In this document: piece by piece, positions 36,973-45,344 of the stretch
How the letters are laid out: every line of letters begins with the position of its first letter
Position numbering within the stretch: position 1 is the first letter of the stretch
NCBI RefSeq assembly: GCF_014650175.1
Contig: NZ_BMUL01000007.1
Coordinates: 310,001-374,000 of the forward strand
DNA length: 64,000 nt
Origin: Streptomyces termitum
GTDB taxonomy: Bacteria > Actinomycetota > Actinomycetes > Streptomycetales > Streptomycetaceae
Direction: 5' to 3'
The notes under the pieces: model-generated
What the model was told of the DNA's origin: nothing
Seen by the model: the letters and a program-made list of their open reading frames with translations, nothing else
Databases searched by the model: none
Program-made: the position numbers and the translations under genes

Positions 36973-38361
36973 TCAGTCCTCCCGGCGCATCTGCGGTTCC
37001 AGCGGGGCCCGTCCGGCCGGGGAGAAGAGGACGGCGCGGGCCACCGCCGGGGCGAAGAGCCGGGACAGCGGCGCCGTCAGGATCAGCGCCTCCCGGAAGG
37101 CGTCGCCCACCAGCGGGTCGCCCATGGACCGCTCCTGCACCCGGGCCAGGTACCAGCCCACCGCCCCGTCGAGCGGCTTCGGGCGGGCCGCGTCGCCGGT
37201 CGCGCCCGGCATCTTCTTGTCGGCGCCCGCCGAGATGTCCCACGCCTGCCGGGCCGCGGCGAGCAGCGCCCGCTGCACCCGCCGGGTGGTCGGCGTCCGG
37301 CGGGGGTCCGCCAGCGCCTCGCGCAGGGCGACCGCGCCGAGCGCCGCGACCGACATGCCCTGCCCGTAGATCGGGTTGAAGGCGCACAGCGCGTCGCCGG
37401 TGGCGAGGAAACCGGCCGGGCGGCGGCCCGGACGGTCGTACCGGCGGCGGATGTTCGCGGTGTTCCGGAAGGTGTGCACGCCGGAGACCGGCTCGGCGGC
37501 CGCCAGCCACTGGCTCACCACCGGGTGCGGCAGCAGCTTCGCGTACTCCTCGAACGCCTCCGGGTCGGTGGGCGGTTCCTGCCCGCGCAGCCCGGAGAGG
37601 GTGACCATGTGGTGCCCGTCGTGCCCGAGCGGCACCACCACGGCGCCGTACGTCTGGTCCGGGCCCGGCACGACGTAGTAGCCGAGGCCGTCGGTGGCGG
37701 GCACCGCGTCCGTCGCCCGGTAGATCCGCGAGCCGTAGGCGAGGCCGGTGTCGAGGGTCTCCTCGTGCGGGGCCTCCGCGCCGATGCCGGCCAGCCACTC
37801 CGCCGCCTTGGTGGACCGCCCGGAGGCGTCCACCACCAGGTCGGCGGCGAGGACCCGGGACTCCCGGCCCGCGCCGCGCCCGCGCAGCCGCACCCCGGTG
37901 ACCCGGGCGGCGGTACCGGTCAGGCCGACCGTCTCGGTGCCCTCGACCAGCTCGATGCGGGGGTCGGCGAGCACCCGCCGCCGCACCAGCCACTCCAGCT
38001 GGGCGCGCGGGCCGCTGTAGAAGTGCGCGGAGGCGGCGGTGCGCCGCAGCCACCGGCCGTTCTGCCACTGGACCATGTCGGTCGGCATGGCGATCTTCGG
38101 CGCGCCGAGCTTGCGCAGCTCGTCCATGAAGCCGGGCAGCAGCTCGTCGAGCGCCCGCTGCCCGCCCTCGACCAGGACGTGCAGGTGCCGGCCCTGCGGC
38201 ACGCCGGGACGGGTGTCCGGCTCCTCGGGCAGCCGGTCGCGCTCGACGACCGTCACCCGCTCGGCGTGGTCCGCCAGGACCCGCGCGGTCAGCAGCCCGG
38301 AGAGGCTCCCCCCGACGACCACCGCGTGCCGTGCCGTACCGCGGCCCCACTCGTCAGCCAT
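36973..38361 (-). CDS. FAD-dependent monooxygenase-like oxidoreductase
   Basis: 462 residues from ATG 38361, AAAGGA upstream. The N-terminal FAD motif HAVVVGGSLSGLLTARVLAD is followed by a VTVVERD strand. A DG-like motif appears as AADLVVDASGRSTKAAEWL, and the second FAD motif GFLATGDALCAFNPIYGQGM near 335. This is the layout of class A flavoprotein monooxygenases and tryptophan-halogenase-like oxidoreductases. The PHB Asp of GD is present. The PadR regulator gene lies 113 nt upstream on the same strand and may control it. Substrate unknown. Confidence 0.87.
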   Translation of the reverse strand: MADEWGRGTARHAVVVGGSLSGLLTARVLADHAERVTVVERDRLPEEPDTRPGVPQGRHLHVLVEGGQRALDELLPGFMDELRKLGAPKIAMPTDMVQWQNGRWLRRTAASAHFYSGPRAQLEWLVRRRVLADPRIELVEGTETVGLTGTAARVTGVRLRGRGAGRESRVLAADLVVDASGRSTKAAEWLAGIGAEAPHEETLDTGLAYGSRIYRATDAVPATDGLGYYVVPGPDQTYGAVVVPLGHDGHHMVTLSGLRGQEPPTDPEAFEEYAKLLPHPVVSQWLAAAEPVSGVHTFRNTANIRRRYDRPGRRPAGFLATGDALCAFNPIYGQGMSVAALGAVALREALADPRRTPTTRRVQRALLAAARQAWDISAGADKKMPGATGDAARPKPLDGAVGWYLARVQERSMGDPLVGDAFREALILTAPLSRLFAPAVARAVLFSPAGRAPLEPQMRRED

Positions 38362-38383
38362 GAACGTCCTTTCGCGTGACGCA

Positions 38384-38404
38384 CCGTCAACCGTCAAACG
38401 TCCA
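38384..38404. promoter_or_regulatory. 7-bp direct repeats upstream of the FAD oxidoreductase
   Basis: CCGTCAA, CCGTCAA and the related ACGTCCA follow head-to-tail 23-43 nt before the 38361 start, overlapping the expected promoter. The adjacent PadR-type regulator is a candidate ligand. Confidence 0.4.
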
Positions 38405-38474
38405 GTATCGCGAGGCGGGAGGCGCGGGCGGCGGGGCGCGCAGGGGGCGGAAAGGAGCGGGACGGGGGCGCGGA

Positions 38475-39014
38475 TCAGTCCTCGGGCCCCAGGTCGGCCA
38501 GGGCGGCGGTCAGCCACTCCACCCAGAAGCGCTCCAGGTCGATGCCGCCGCGCAGCACGAGGTGGCGCAGCCGGTCGGGCTCGGTGCCGCGCCGCTCGGC
38601 GGGGAAGTCGCGCTCCTCGATGCGGAGGTACTCGTCGAGCTGGGCCCGGTGCAGGGCGAGGTGGCGGGCCAGTTCGGCGCGGAGCCCGGCCGCGCCGACC
38701 ACCGCCGCGGCCCGCATCCGCAGCAGCAGCGCCGACCGGAGCGGCTTGGGGTCCTCGGGGGTGCCGACCCACTCCCGCAGCGCCTCCCGCCCCCCGGGCA
38801 GCACCTCGTACTCCTTGCGCTGCCCCCGGACCGGCCCGGCGGAGGGCAGGGCGCGGATGTGCCCCGCCTCCTCCAGGCGCCCCAGCTCGCGGTAGATCTG
38901 CTGGTGCGTGGCGGACCAGAAGTAGCCGATCGACCGGTCGAAGCGCCGCGTCAGTTCGAGGCCGGAGGACGGCTTCTCCAACAGCGCGGTGAGGATCGCG
39001 TACGGGAGGGACAT
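38475..39014 (-). CDS. PadR-family transcriptional regulator
   Basis: 179 residues from ATG 39014. Starts SLPYAILTALLEKPSSGLEL, the PadR opening, then HQQIYRELGRLEEAGHIRAL (recognition helix) and RKEYEVLPGGREALREWV, with the C-terminal Vir-like helical dimerisation domain (AELARHLALHRAQLDEYL). PadR proteins repress genes for phenolic or other stress responses. It sits between the 2,4-dienoyl-CoA reductase (68 nt upstream) and the FAD oxidoreductase (downstream), all on the minus strand, and may regulate both. Confidence 0.92.
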   Translation of the reverse strand: MSLPYAILTALLEKPSSGLELTRRFDRSIGYFWSATHQQIYRELGRLEEAGHIRALPSAGPVRGQRKEYEVLPGGREALREWVGTPEDPKPLRSALLLRMRAAAVVGAAGLRAELARHLALHRAQLDEYLRIEERDFPAERRGTEPDRLRHLVLRGGIDLERFWVEWLTAALADLGPED

Positions 39015-39082
39015 GCCCGCATCCTAGGTCCGGCCCGGGCGGGGCCCGCCGGGCCGGATCCGGGAGCGGCGGGCCGGGCCGG

Positions 39083-41107
39083 TCACAGGGCGGCGGCGAG
39101 CCGGGTGCCCTGGTCGATCGCCCGCTTGGCGTCGAGTTCGGCGGCGACGTCGGCTCCGCCGACGAGGTGCGCGGTGCGGCCGGCGGCGACCAGCTCCTCG
39201 TACAGGCCGCGGCGGGGCTCCTGGCCGGAGCAGAGGACGACCGTGTCCACCGGCAGCACCTGCGGCTCGCCGTCGACGGTGAGGTGCAGGCCCTCGTCGT
39301 CGATCCGCTCGTAGGTGACGCCCGCGACCATGGTGACGCCCCGGTGCTTGAGCTCGGTGCGGTGGATCCAGCCGGTGGTCTTGCCCAGTCCGGCGCCGAC
39401 CTTGCCGGTCTTGCGCTGGAGCAGGTGCACCCGGCGCGGCGGCGCGGGCCGCTCGGGGGCGCGCAGTCCGCCCCGGTTCTCGTACGAGGTGTCCACGCCC
39501 CACTGCCGGAAGTACGTCTCGGGGTCGCGGCTCGCGCCCTCCCCGCCGTCGGTGAGGAACTCGGCGACGTCGAAGCCGATGCCGCCCGCGCCGATGATCG
39601 CGACCCGCTCGCCGACGGGCGCGCCGCCGCGCAGCACGTCCAGGTAGCCGACGACGCTGGGGTGGTCGACGCCCTCGATGTCGGGGACGCGGGGGGTGAC
39701 GCCGGTGGCGACGACGACCTCGTCGTAGCCGTCGAGGTCGGCGGCGGTGACGGCGGTGTTCAGACGGACCTCGACGCCGTGCTCGGCGAGCTGGACGCGG
39801 TAGTAGCGCAGCGTCTCGTCGAACTCCTCCTTGCCGGGTACCCGCCGGGCGACGTTCAGCTGGCCGCCGATCTCGGCGGCGGCGTCGAAGAGGGTGACGG
39901 CGTGGCCGCGTTCGGCGGCGGACACGGCGCAGGAGAGCCCGGCGGGGCCGGCGCCGACGACGGCGATCCGCTTGGCGAGCCGGGTGGGGGAGAGCACGAG
40001 CTCGGTCTCGTGGCAGGCGCGCGGGTTGACCAGACAGGAGGTGATCTTGAGGCTGAAGGTGTGGTCGAGGCACGCCTGGTTGCAGCCGATGCAGGTGTTG
40101 ATGGTCTCGGCGCGGCCGGCGGCGGCCTTGTTCACGAAGGCGGCGTCGGCGAGGAAGGGGCGGGCGAGCGAGACCAGGTCGGCGCGGCCGTCGGCGAGGA
40201 TCTCCTCGGCGACCTCGGGGGTGTTGATCCGGTTGGAGGTGACGAGGGGCACCGAGACCTCGCCCATCAGCCGCTTGGTGACCCAGGTGTAGGCGCCGCG
40301 CGGGACGGAGGTGGCGATGGTGGGGATGCGGGCCTCGTGCCAGCCGATGCCGGTGTTGATGAGGGTGGCGCCGGCCGCCTCGATCTCCTTGGCGAGCCGC
40401 ACCACCTCCTCCAGGGTGGAGCCGCCGGGGACGAGGTCCAGCATGGAGAGCCGGTAGACGAGGATGAAGTCCTCGCCGACCCGCTCGCGGACGCGGCGGA
40501 CGATCTCCAGCGGGAAGCGGACCCGGTTCTCGTAGGAGCCGCCCCAGCGGTCGGTGCGGTGGTTGGTGGCGGCGGCGGTGAACTCGTTGATGAGGTAGCC
40601 CTCGGAGCCCATCACCTCGACGCCGTCGTAGCCGGCCTCCCGGGCCAGCGCGGCGCAGCGCGCGTAGTCCTCGACGGTCTGCTCGACCTCGGCGTCGGTC
40701 AGCTCGTTCGGCGCGAAGGGGCTGATGGGGGCCTTGAGGGGGCTGGGGGCGACGAGGCCGGGGTGGTACGCGTACCGGCCGAAGTGCAGGATCTGCATCG
40801 CGATCCGGCCGCCCTCGGCGTGCACGGCGTCGGTGATCAGCCGGTGCTCGGCGACCTCCTCGGCGGTGGTGAGCTTGGCGCCGCCGTCCCAGGGCCGGCC
40901 GGCCTCGTTGGGGGCGATGCCGCCGGTGACGATGAGGCCGGCGCCGCCCCGGGCGCGCTCCGCGTAGAAGGCGGCCATCCGCTCGAAGCCGTGCTCGGCC
41001 TCCTCCAGGCCGACGTGCATCGAGCCCATCACCACCCGGTTGGGCAGGGTGGTGAAGCCGAGGTCGAGCGGGCTGAGCAGGTGCGGGTACGGGGTCGTCG
41101 CGGTCAC
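39083..41107 (-). CDS. fadH: NADPH-dependent 2,4-dienoyl-CoA reductase
   Basis: 674 residues from GTG 41107, AGGAGG seven bases upstream. Old-yellow-enzyme N-terminal FMN barrel (LDLGFTTLPNRVVMGSMHVG, GYDGVEVMGSEGYLINEF). The [4Fe-4S] Cys set CIGCNQACLD and NPRAC lies near 340. A FAD/NADPH-binding C-terminal half follows (RIAVVGAGPAGLSCAVSAAE, RVAIIGAGGIGFDVAEFLTD). Length and order equal the FadH family, which reduces 2,4-dienoyl-CoA intermediates in beta-oxidation of polyunsaturated fatty acids. A perfect 14-bp palindrome lies 60 nt upstream and probably controls it. Confidence 0.95.
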   Translation of the reverse strand: MTATTPYPHLLSPLDLGFTTLPNRVVMGSMHVGLEEAEHGFERMAAFYAERARGGAGLIVTGGIAPNEAGRPWDGGAKLTTAEEVAEHRLITDAVHAEGGRIAMQILHFGRYAYHPGLVAPSPLKAPISPFAPNELTDAEVEQTVEDYARCAALAREAGYDGVEVMGSEGYLINEFTAAATNHRTDRWGGSYENRVRFPLEIVRRVRERVGEDFILVYRLSMLDLVPGGSTLEEVVRLAKEIEAAGATLINTGIGWHEARIPTIATSVPRGAYTWVTKRLMGEVSVPLVTSNRINTPEVAEEILADGRADLVSLARPFLADAAFVNKAAAGRAETINTCIGCNQACLDHTFSLKITSCLVNPRACHETELVLSPTRLAKRIAVVGAGPAGLSCAVSAAERGHAVTLFDAAAEIGGQLNVARRVPGKEEFDETLRYYRVQLAEHGVEVRLNTAVTAADLDGYDEVVVATGVTPRVPDIEGVDHPSVVGYLDVLRGGAPVGERVAIIGAGGIGFDVAEFLTDGGEGASRDPETYFRQWGVDTSYENRGGLRAPERPAPPRRVHLLQRKTGKVGAGLGKTTGWIHRTELKHRGVTMVAGVTYERIDDEGLHLTVDGEPQVLPVDTVVLCSGQEPRRGLYEELVAAGRTAHLVGGADVAAELDAKRAIDQGTRLAAAL

Positions 41108-41166
41108 GGGGCGCCTCCTCGCGCAGGGATCGTCGCACCCTGTTGTAAGCGACCCGCCCACCCTTA

Positions 41167-41180
41167 TGCAACTAGTTGCA
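41167..41180. promoter_or_regulatory. Perfect 14-bp palindrome upstream of fadH
   Basis: TGCAACTAGTTGCA is fully self-complementary and stands out in AT content. It ends 60 nt before the fadH GTG. On the minus strand TTGCAT within it and TACAAC 18 bp later could be the -35 and -10 elements, so a bound protein would block transcription. The form fits MarR/PadR-type operators. Confidence 0.7.
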
Positions 41181-41235
41181 GAAAGGTGGGGGTGTGATGG
41201 TTACTACTCGGTAGACCGTGGCGGTCCTCTCCGGA

Positions 41236-42081
41236 TCAGCCCGTACGGGCCAGCAGCGCGTCCAGCTCCTCCGCCGTCCGGGGCCCCCGCGCGCCCTCCG
41301 GCAGCAGGCCCCGGGAGCGCAGCAGCCGGGCCACCGGGGTCGCCCAGGGCCGCCGCAGCCGGGCCGCGTCCAGCAGCGCCCCGTCCGCCAGCAGCTCCCC
41401 GACCGGGCCGGTGCGCAGCCCGGCGGGCGAGAGCACCGCCGCCTCGTCGGCCCAGCGCAGCGCCAGGTCCACGTCGTGGGTGGCCATCACCACCGCGGTT
41501 CCCGCCGCCCGCAGCCGCTCCAGGGTCTCCAGCAGCCGCTCCTGCCCGTCCGGGTCCAGACCGGCCGTCGGCTCGTCGAGGACCAGCACCCGGGGCCGCA
41601 TCGCCACCGCGCCCGCGATGGCCGCCCGCTTCCGCTGCCCGTACGACAGCAGGTGCGTCGGCCGGTCCGCGAGCGGCGTGATGTCCAGCGCGGCCAGCGC
41701 CCCGTCCACCCGGAGCCGCACCTCCTCCTCCGGCAGCCCCAGGTTCATCGGCCCGAACGACACGTCCTGCGCCACCGACGCGGCGAACAGCTGGTCGTCC
41801 GGGTCCTGCACCACCAGCTGCACCGAGGTCCGCAGCCGGGTCAGCCCCTTGCGGTCGTACGCCACCTCCGCGCCGTCCAGGAGCAGTGCCCCCGCGCCGC
41901 ACCGCAGCCCGCCGCTCAGCAGCCGCAGCAGCGTCGTCTTGCCGCCGCCGTTGCGCCCGAGGAGCGCGACCGCCCGCCCCCCGGCCACCGCGAAGCAGAC
42001 GTCCGAGAGCACCTCGGGCCCGTCCTCGTACGCGAAGCCCGCGTGCGCCAATTCCACGACCGGGGTGGTCGGAGCCGTCAC
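41236..42081 (-). CDS. cbiO: Cobalt ECF transporter ATP-binding protein CbiO
   Basis: 281 residues from GTG 42081, overlapping the cbiQ stop by 4 nt. ABC ATPase marks: Walker A LLGRNGGGKTTLLRLLSGGL (note GGGK), Q-loop VQDPDDQLFAASVAQDVSFG, signature LLSYGQRKRAAIAGAVAM (LSYGQ in place of LSGGQ, common in CbiO), Walker B VLVLDEPTAGLDP and a H-loop (MATHDVDLALRWADE). It drives cobalt uptake with CbiM, CbiN and CbiQ. Last gene of the riboswitch-controlled operon. Confidence 0.95.
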   Translation of the reverse strand: MTAPTTPVVELAHAGFAYEDGPEVLSDVCFAVAGGRAVALLGRNGGGKTTLLRLLSGGLRCGAGALLLDGAEVAYDRKGLTRLRTSVQLVVQDPDDQLFAASVAQDVSFGPMNLGLPEEEVRLRVDGALAALDITPLADRPTHLLSYGQRKRAAIAGAVAMRPRVLVLDEPTAGLDPDGQERLLETLERLRAAGTAVVMATHDVDLALRWADEAAVLSPAGLRTGPVGELLADGALLDAARLRRPWATPVARLLRSRGLLPEGARGPRTAEELDALLARTG

Positions 42082-42827
42082 GGAAGGAACCTTTCCAGTA
42101 CGAGGGTGAGGGCGACGAGCCCCGCGAGGAGCGCGCCCGTCGCCGCCAGGAAGGGCCGCGAGACCGGCGCCCCGGGCAGCAGGACCCGCAGGGTCCCGTC
42201 GTACCCGCGCCCGGCCAGCCCGGCCTGGAGCCGCTGCGCCCGGTCGAAGGCCCGGACGAACGAGGTCGCGCCGAGCCCGGCGAGCGACCGCCACACGGCC
42301 GCCCGGGTCGTCGCCCCGAGCCGCGCCGCCTGCGCCTGCCGCACCTTGGTCTGCGCGTCCAGCAGCAGGAACACGATCCGGTACATCACCAGGGCCACGT
42401 CCACCACCGGCGCCGGCACCCCGGCCCGCACCAGCCTCGGCAGCACGTCCGAGACCGGCGTCGTGAACGCGAACAGCAGCACCCCCAGCGAGGCCGCCGC
42501 CGTCCGCAGCAGCAGCGCCCCCGCGTGCCCCGGGCCGCCCGGCGCGAGCGCGACCGCCCCGCCGGGACCGCCCACCGAGAACAGCAGCGGCACCGCCCCC
42601 GTCACGCAGAAGCCCAGCGGGATCCGGAAGGCCCGCCACAGCCGCCGGCCCGGCACCCCGGCCGGACCGAGCAGCACCGCCAGCGCGGCGGCCGCGACCA
42701 GCACGGCCCCCGGCCACGGCGGCAGGCACACCGCGCACAGCGTCAGCCCGAGCCCGAGCACGGCCTTCTCCACGGGATGGCGGCGGCGCCAGCGACTGCT
42801 GTGCGCCGCCGCGTCGATCGGCAGCAC
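42078..42827 (-). CDS. cbiQ: Cobalt ECF transporter T component CbiQ
   Basis: 249 residues from GTG 42827. A hydrophobic protein with about five helices, beginning PIDAAAHSSRWRRRHPVEKA as in other CbiQ. The coupling-helix motifs for ATPase contact appear as AARLGATTRAAVWRSL and RAFDRAQRLQAGLAGRGYDG, the latter the Ala-Arg-Gly signature. CbiQ links the ATPase to the substrate-binding CbiM. It starts just after cbiN (six bases) and overlaps cbiO. Confidence 0.93.
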   Translation of the reverse strand: MLPIDAAAHSSRWRRRHPVEKAVLGLGLTLCAVCLPPWPGAVLVAAAALAVLLGPAGVPGRRLWRAFRIPLGFCVTGAVPLLFSVGGPGGAVALAPGGPGHAGALLLRTAAASLGVLLFAFTTPVSDVLPRLVRAGVPAPVVDVALVMYRIVFLLLDAQTKVRQAQAARLGATTRAAVWRSLAGLGATSFVRAFDRAQRLQAGLAGRGYDGTLRVLLPGAPVSRPFLAATGALLAGLVALTLVLERFLP

Positions 42828-42833
42828 CGGCGG

Positions 42834-43280
42834 CTACGCGCCCGCACCCGGGACCGGACCGGAGCCCGCGCCGGAGTCCGCGTCGGGAGCCGTGCCGGGG
42901 CCCGCCACAGGGGCCGCGTCGGGGCCCGCCGCAGGGTCCGGGCCGGGGTCCGTGCCGGTGGGGGCGGTGCGGGCCGCCGCCCGCTCCTCGCCCTGCCGGC
43001 GGCCGCGCCGCACCCCGAAGTAGTACGCCAGGACACCGGCGCCCAGCGCCGCCTGGAGCGCGAACAGCGCCGACTCGACCTCGCCGGACGGCGGCTCGTA
43101 CAGCGGACTGAACCACGGCTCGTACTCCGGGCGGATCTCGGTGATCGCCGTCTCCGCCTCCGCGTCGGCGCCCGCGAACGGCTCCTCCTTGTGGTCGCCG
43201 AGCCCCAGCGCCAGCGGCAGCACGGCCAGCGCCGCCACCAGGAGCAGCAGCAGGCCGTTGATCCTCGCGTTCCGGCTCAT
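42834..43280 (-). CDS. cbiN: Cobalt transporter accessory protein CbiN, with extended C-terminal tail
   Basis: 148 residues from ATG 43280, whose first base overlaps the cbiM stop (TGATG). CbiN features: an N-terminal helix (NGLLLLLVAALAVLPLALGL), the extracellular FAGADAEAETAI segment, YEPWFSPLYEPPSGEVESAL, and a second helix (FALQAALGAGVLAYYFGV). Standard CbiN ends about there; here about 50 more residues, nearly all Pro/Gly/Ala/Asp, follow. Two-helix CbiN assists metal loading into CbiM. Confidence 0.92.
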   Translation of the reverse strand: MSRNARINGLLLLLVAALAVLPLALGLGDHKEEPFAGADAEAETAITEIRPEYEPWFSPLYEPPSGEVESALFALQAALGAGVLAYYFGVRRGRRQGEERAAARTAPTGTDPGPDPAAGPDAAPVAGPGTAPDADSGAGSGPVPGAGA

Positions 43281-43981
43281 CACGCCGCCGCCTCCTTCTT
43301 CCCGTGCCGCTCCCGCGCGGACGGGGCGAGCACGCCCAGCCGCAGCAGGTCCCCCTTGCTGGACTGCGTGAGCAGCCGCATCACCAGGACGGTCAGCAGG
43401 CCCTCGCTCACCGCGAGCGGGAGCTGCGTCACGGCGAAGATCCCGCCGAACTTGGCGAGCGACCCCGCCACCCCGCTCCCCGGATCGGGGAAGGCGAGGG
43501 CGAGCTGCACGCTCGTCACGCAGTACGTGGACAGGTCGGCGACGAACGCGCCGCAGAACACGCCCGCCATCAGCGGCGCCCCCGACCGCCTCAGCAGCAG
43601 GTACGTGCCGTACCCCGCCCACGGGCCGACGATGGCCATCGAGAAGACGTTCGCGCCGAGCGTGGTCAGCCCGCCGTGGGCGAGCAGCAGCGCCTGGAAC
43701 AGCAGCGTGATCGTGCCGAGCACCGCCATGATCGGCGGCCGGAACAGGATCGCGCCCAGCCCCGTGCCCGTCGGATGGGAACAACTCCCGGTCACCGACG
43801 GCAGTTTGAGCGCGGACAGGACGAAGGTGAAGGCACCGGCGGCGCCCAGCAACAGGGTGGACTCGGGGTTGGCGCGCACCTCGCGGGTGAGCGCCCGGAC
43901 ACCGTGGACGACGAACGGGGCCGACGCGACGCCCCAGGCGGCCGCGTGGACGGGGGGCAGATACCCCTCGGCTATATGCAT
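43280..43981 (-). CDS. cbiM: Cobalt ECF transporter substrate-binding membrane protein CbiM
   Basis: 233 residues from ATG 43981. The mature N-terminus MHIAEGYLPP carries the conserved Met-His-Ile, whose His binds the metal. LPSVTGSCSHPTGTGLGAIL with the second conserved His, GANVFSMAIVGPWAGYGTYL and FCGAFVADLSTYCVTSVQLA follow. It is the S component of the Co2+ transporter that feeds cobalamin synthesis. First gene of cbiMNQO, 40 nt after a cobalamin riboswitch, so uptake is switched off when B12 is sufficient. Confidence 0.95.
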   Translation of the reverse strand: MHIAEGYLPPVHAAAWGVASAPFVVHGVRALTREVRANPESTLLLGAAGAFTFVLSALKLPSVTGSCSHPTGTGLGAILFRPPIMAVLGTITLLFQALLLAHGGLTTLGANVFSMAIVGPWAGYGTYLLLRRSGAPLMAGVFCGAFVADLSTYCVTSVQLALAFPDPGSGVAGSLAKFGGIFAVTQLPLAVSEGLLTVLVMRLLTQSSKGDLLRLGVLAPSARERHGKKEAAA

Positions 43982-44020
43982 GATCGGGAGACCCTCTCCA
44001 GCACCTCGTGGAATGGACGA

Positions 44021-44195
44021 CGCGCCCTGGCCGGTCTCCTGGCTGACGGTCTTGTCGCCCGGCTCCGCCTTCCCACACCCCCGAGGTCTCCCACGGCGGT
44101 CCAGTGGCTCCCCGCGATCTCCCGCGGGGGTGGAGCCGGACTTCCCGATCACAGTGGCGAGGGCCGCACCGGTACTGCACCGGTTTCCCGAACAC
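44021..44195 (-). ncRNA. Cobalamin riboswitch upstream of cbiM
   Basis: On the minus strand the conserved elements appear in order: GGGAAACCGGTGCAGTACCGG, then CGGCCCTCGCCACTGTGATC (the B12-box-type GCCACTG), variable stems, and finally GTCAGCCAGGAGACCGGCC at the 3' side. This is the usual Streptomyces form ahead of cbiM cobalt transporters. Ligand binding would repress the operon. Confidence 0.88.
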
Positions 44196-44294
44196 CAAGG
44201 CGGTGCGACCTTAGTGCGTCGGACGGCCCCCTCACAATGCGGGGCCGCCCGGTCGCGTTCCGGAGCCCCGCCCGCGCACCCCGCTCCCGCCCCG

Positions 44295-44714
44295 CTACTC
44301 CTTGCGGTAGGCGTACGCCTCCGAGGCCGCCGAGGCCACCGCGTCGAGGTCGCCGCCGGCGCTCGCCGTCACCAGCGCCGCCACCGCCCCCTCCACGAAC
44401 GGGGCGTCCACCAGCCGCGCCCCCTCCGGCAGTTCGTCGTCCTCGGCGAGCAGCGCCTTCACCGTGAGGACCGCGCTCCCGAGGTCCACCAGAAGCGCCA
44501 CGCCCGCCCCCGTGTCGACGGCCCGCGCCGCCCCGGCGATCAGCTCCGCACTCGTGCCGAGCCCGCCGCCGGGCAGCCCGCCGGCCGCCGCGACCGGCGC
44601 CAGGTCCCCGCCCCCGGCCAGCCCCCGCGCCAGCTCCGCCACCGCAGAGGCGACGTCCGCGCTGTGCGAGACCAGGACGATCCCGACCCGCTTCCCGCCC
44701 GTGTCCCCGCTCAC
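44295..44714 (-). CDS. dhaM: Dihydroxyacetone kinase phosphotransferase subunit DhaM
   Basis: 139 residues from GTG 44714, overlapping dhaL by 4 nt. A PTS EIIA-mannose-like fold: VGIVLVSHSADVASAVAELA contains the phosphorylated His of DhaM, then LGTSAELIAGAARAVDTGAG and VALLVDLGSAVLTVKALLAE. It is a single-domain DhaM without fused HPr. It receives phosphate from HPr/EI and re-phosphorylates ADP bound to DhaL. Confidence 0.93.
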   Translation of the reverse strand: MSGDTGGKRVGIVLVSHSADVASAVAELARGLAGGGDLAPVAAAGGLPGGGLGTSAELIAGAARAVDTGAGVALLVDLGSAVLTVKALLAEDDELPEGARLVDAPFVEGAVAALVTASAGGDLDAVASAASEAYAYRKE

Positions 44715-45310
44715 GCCTCCGCCACCTCCTCCAGGGCCGCGAAGAGCAGCGCCGACGACGTCGCCCCCGGGTCCTGGTGTCCGATCGAACGCTCGCCCAG
44801 ATAGCTCGCACGGCCCTTGCGGGCCCGCAGCGGCACGGTCGCCCGCGCCCCCTCCTCGGCCGCGGAACGGGCCGCCGCGAAGGACTCGGACAGCGCGGCC
44901 ACCGCCGGCGTCAGCGCGTCCAGCATCGTCTTGTCGCCCACCACGGCCCCGCCGAGCCGCCCGACCGCGGCGACCCCGGCGGCCAGCGCCCGCGCCAGCC
45001 CCTCCCGGTCCACCGCCGGCTCCTCGCCGAGCTCCTTCCCGGCGCGCCGCAGCAGCGTCCCGTACAGCGGCCCGGACGCGCCGCCCACCGTCGAGATCAG
45101 CCGCCGCCCGGCCGCCGCCAGCACCCCGCCCGGCGTCGCGGGCGGCTCCTTCGCCAGCGCCTCGGCGACGGCCGTGAAACCGCGCCGCAGATTGGCGCCG
45201 TGGTCGGCGTCCCCGATCGCCGAGTCCAGCTCGGTGAGCCGCCCCGCCTCCCGGTCCACCGCGACCGCGACCGCCGCCATCCAGCGCACCGCGAAATCCC
45301 CGTCGTACAT
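44711..45310 (-). CDS. dhaL: Dihydroxyacetone kinase subunit DhaL
   Basis: 199 residues. I chose ATG 45310 because GGGAGG lies seven bases upstream and MYDGDFAVRWM aligns with the usual DhaL start; ATG 45337 adds nine residues. ADP/Mg-binding residues are present in ELDSAIGDADHGANLRRGF (two Asp and a His ligand context), with TVGGASGPLYGTLLRRAGKE and LGERSIGHQDPGATSSALL. DhaL transfers phosphate to dihydroxyacetone held by DhaK. Confidence 0.93.
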   Translation of the reverse strand: MYDGDFAVRWMAAVAVAVDREAGRLTELDSAIGDADHGANLRRGFTAVAEALAKEPPATPGGVLAAAGRRLISTVGGASGPLYGTLLRRAGKELGEEPAVDREGLARALAAGVAAVGRLGGAVVGDKTMLDALTPAVAALSESFAAARSAAEEGARATVPLRARKGRASYLGERSIGHQDPGATSSALLFAALEEVAEA

Positions 45311-45344
45311 CCCGGTCCTCCCGGCCCTCTCCGTCATCCCCGCC

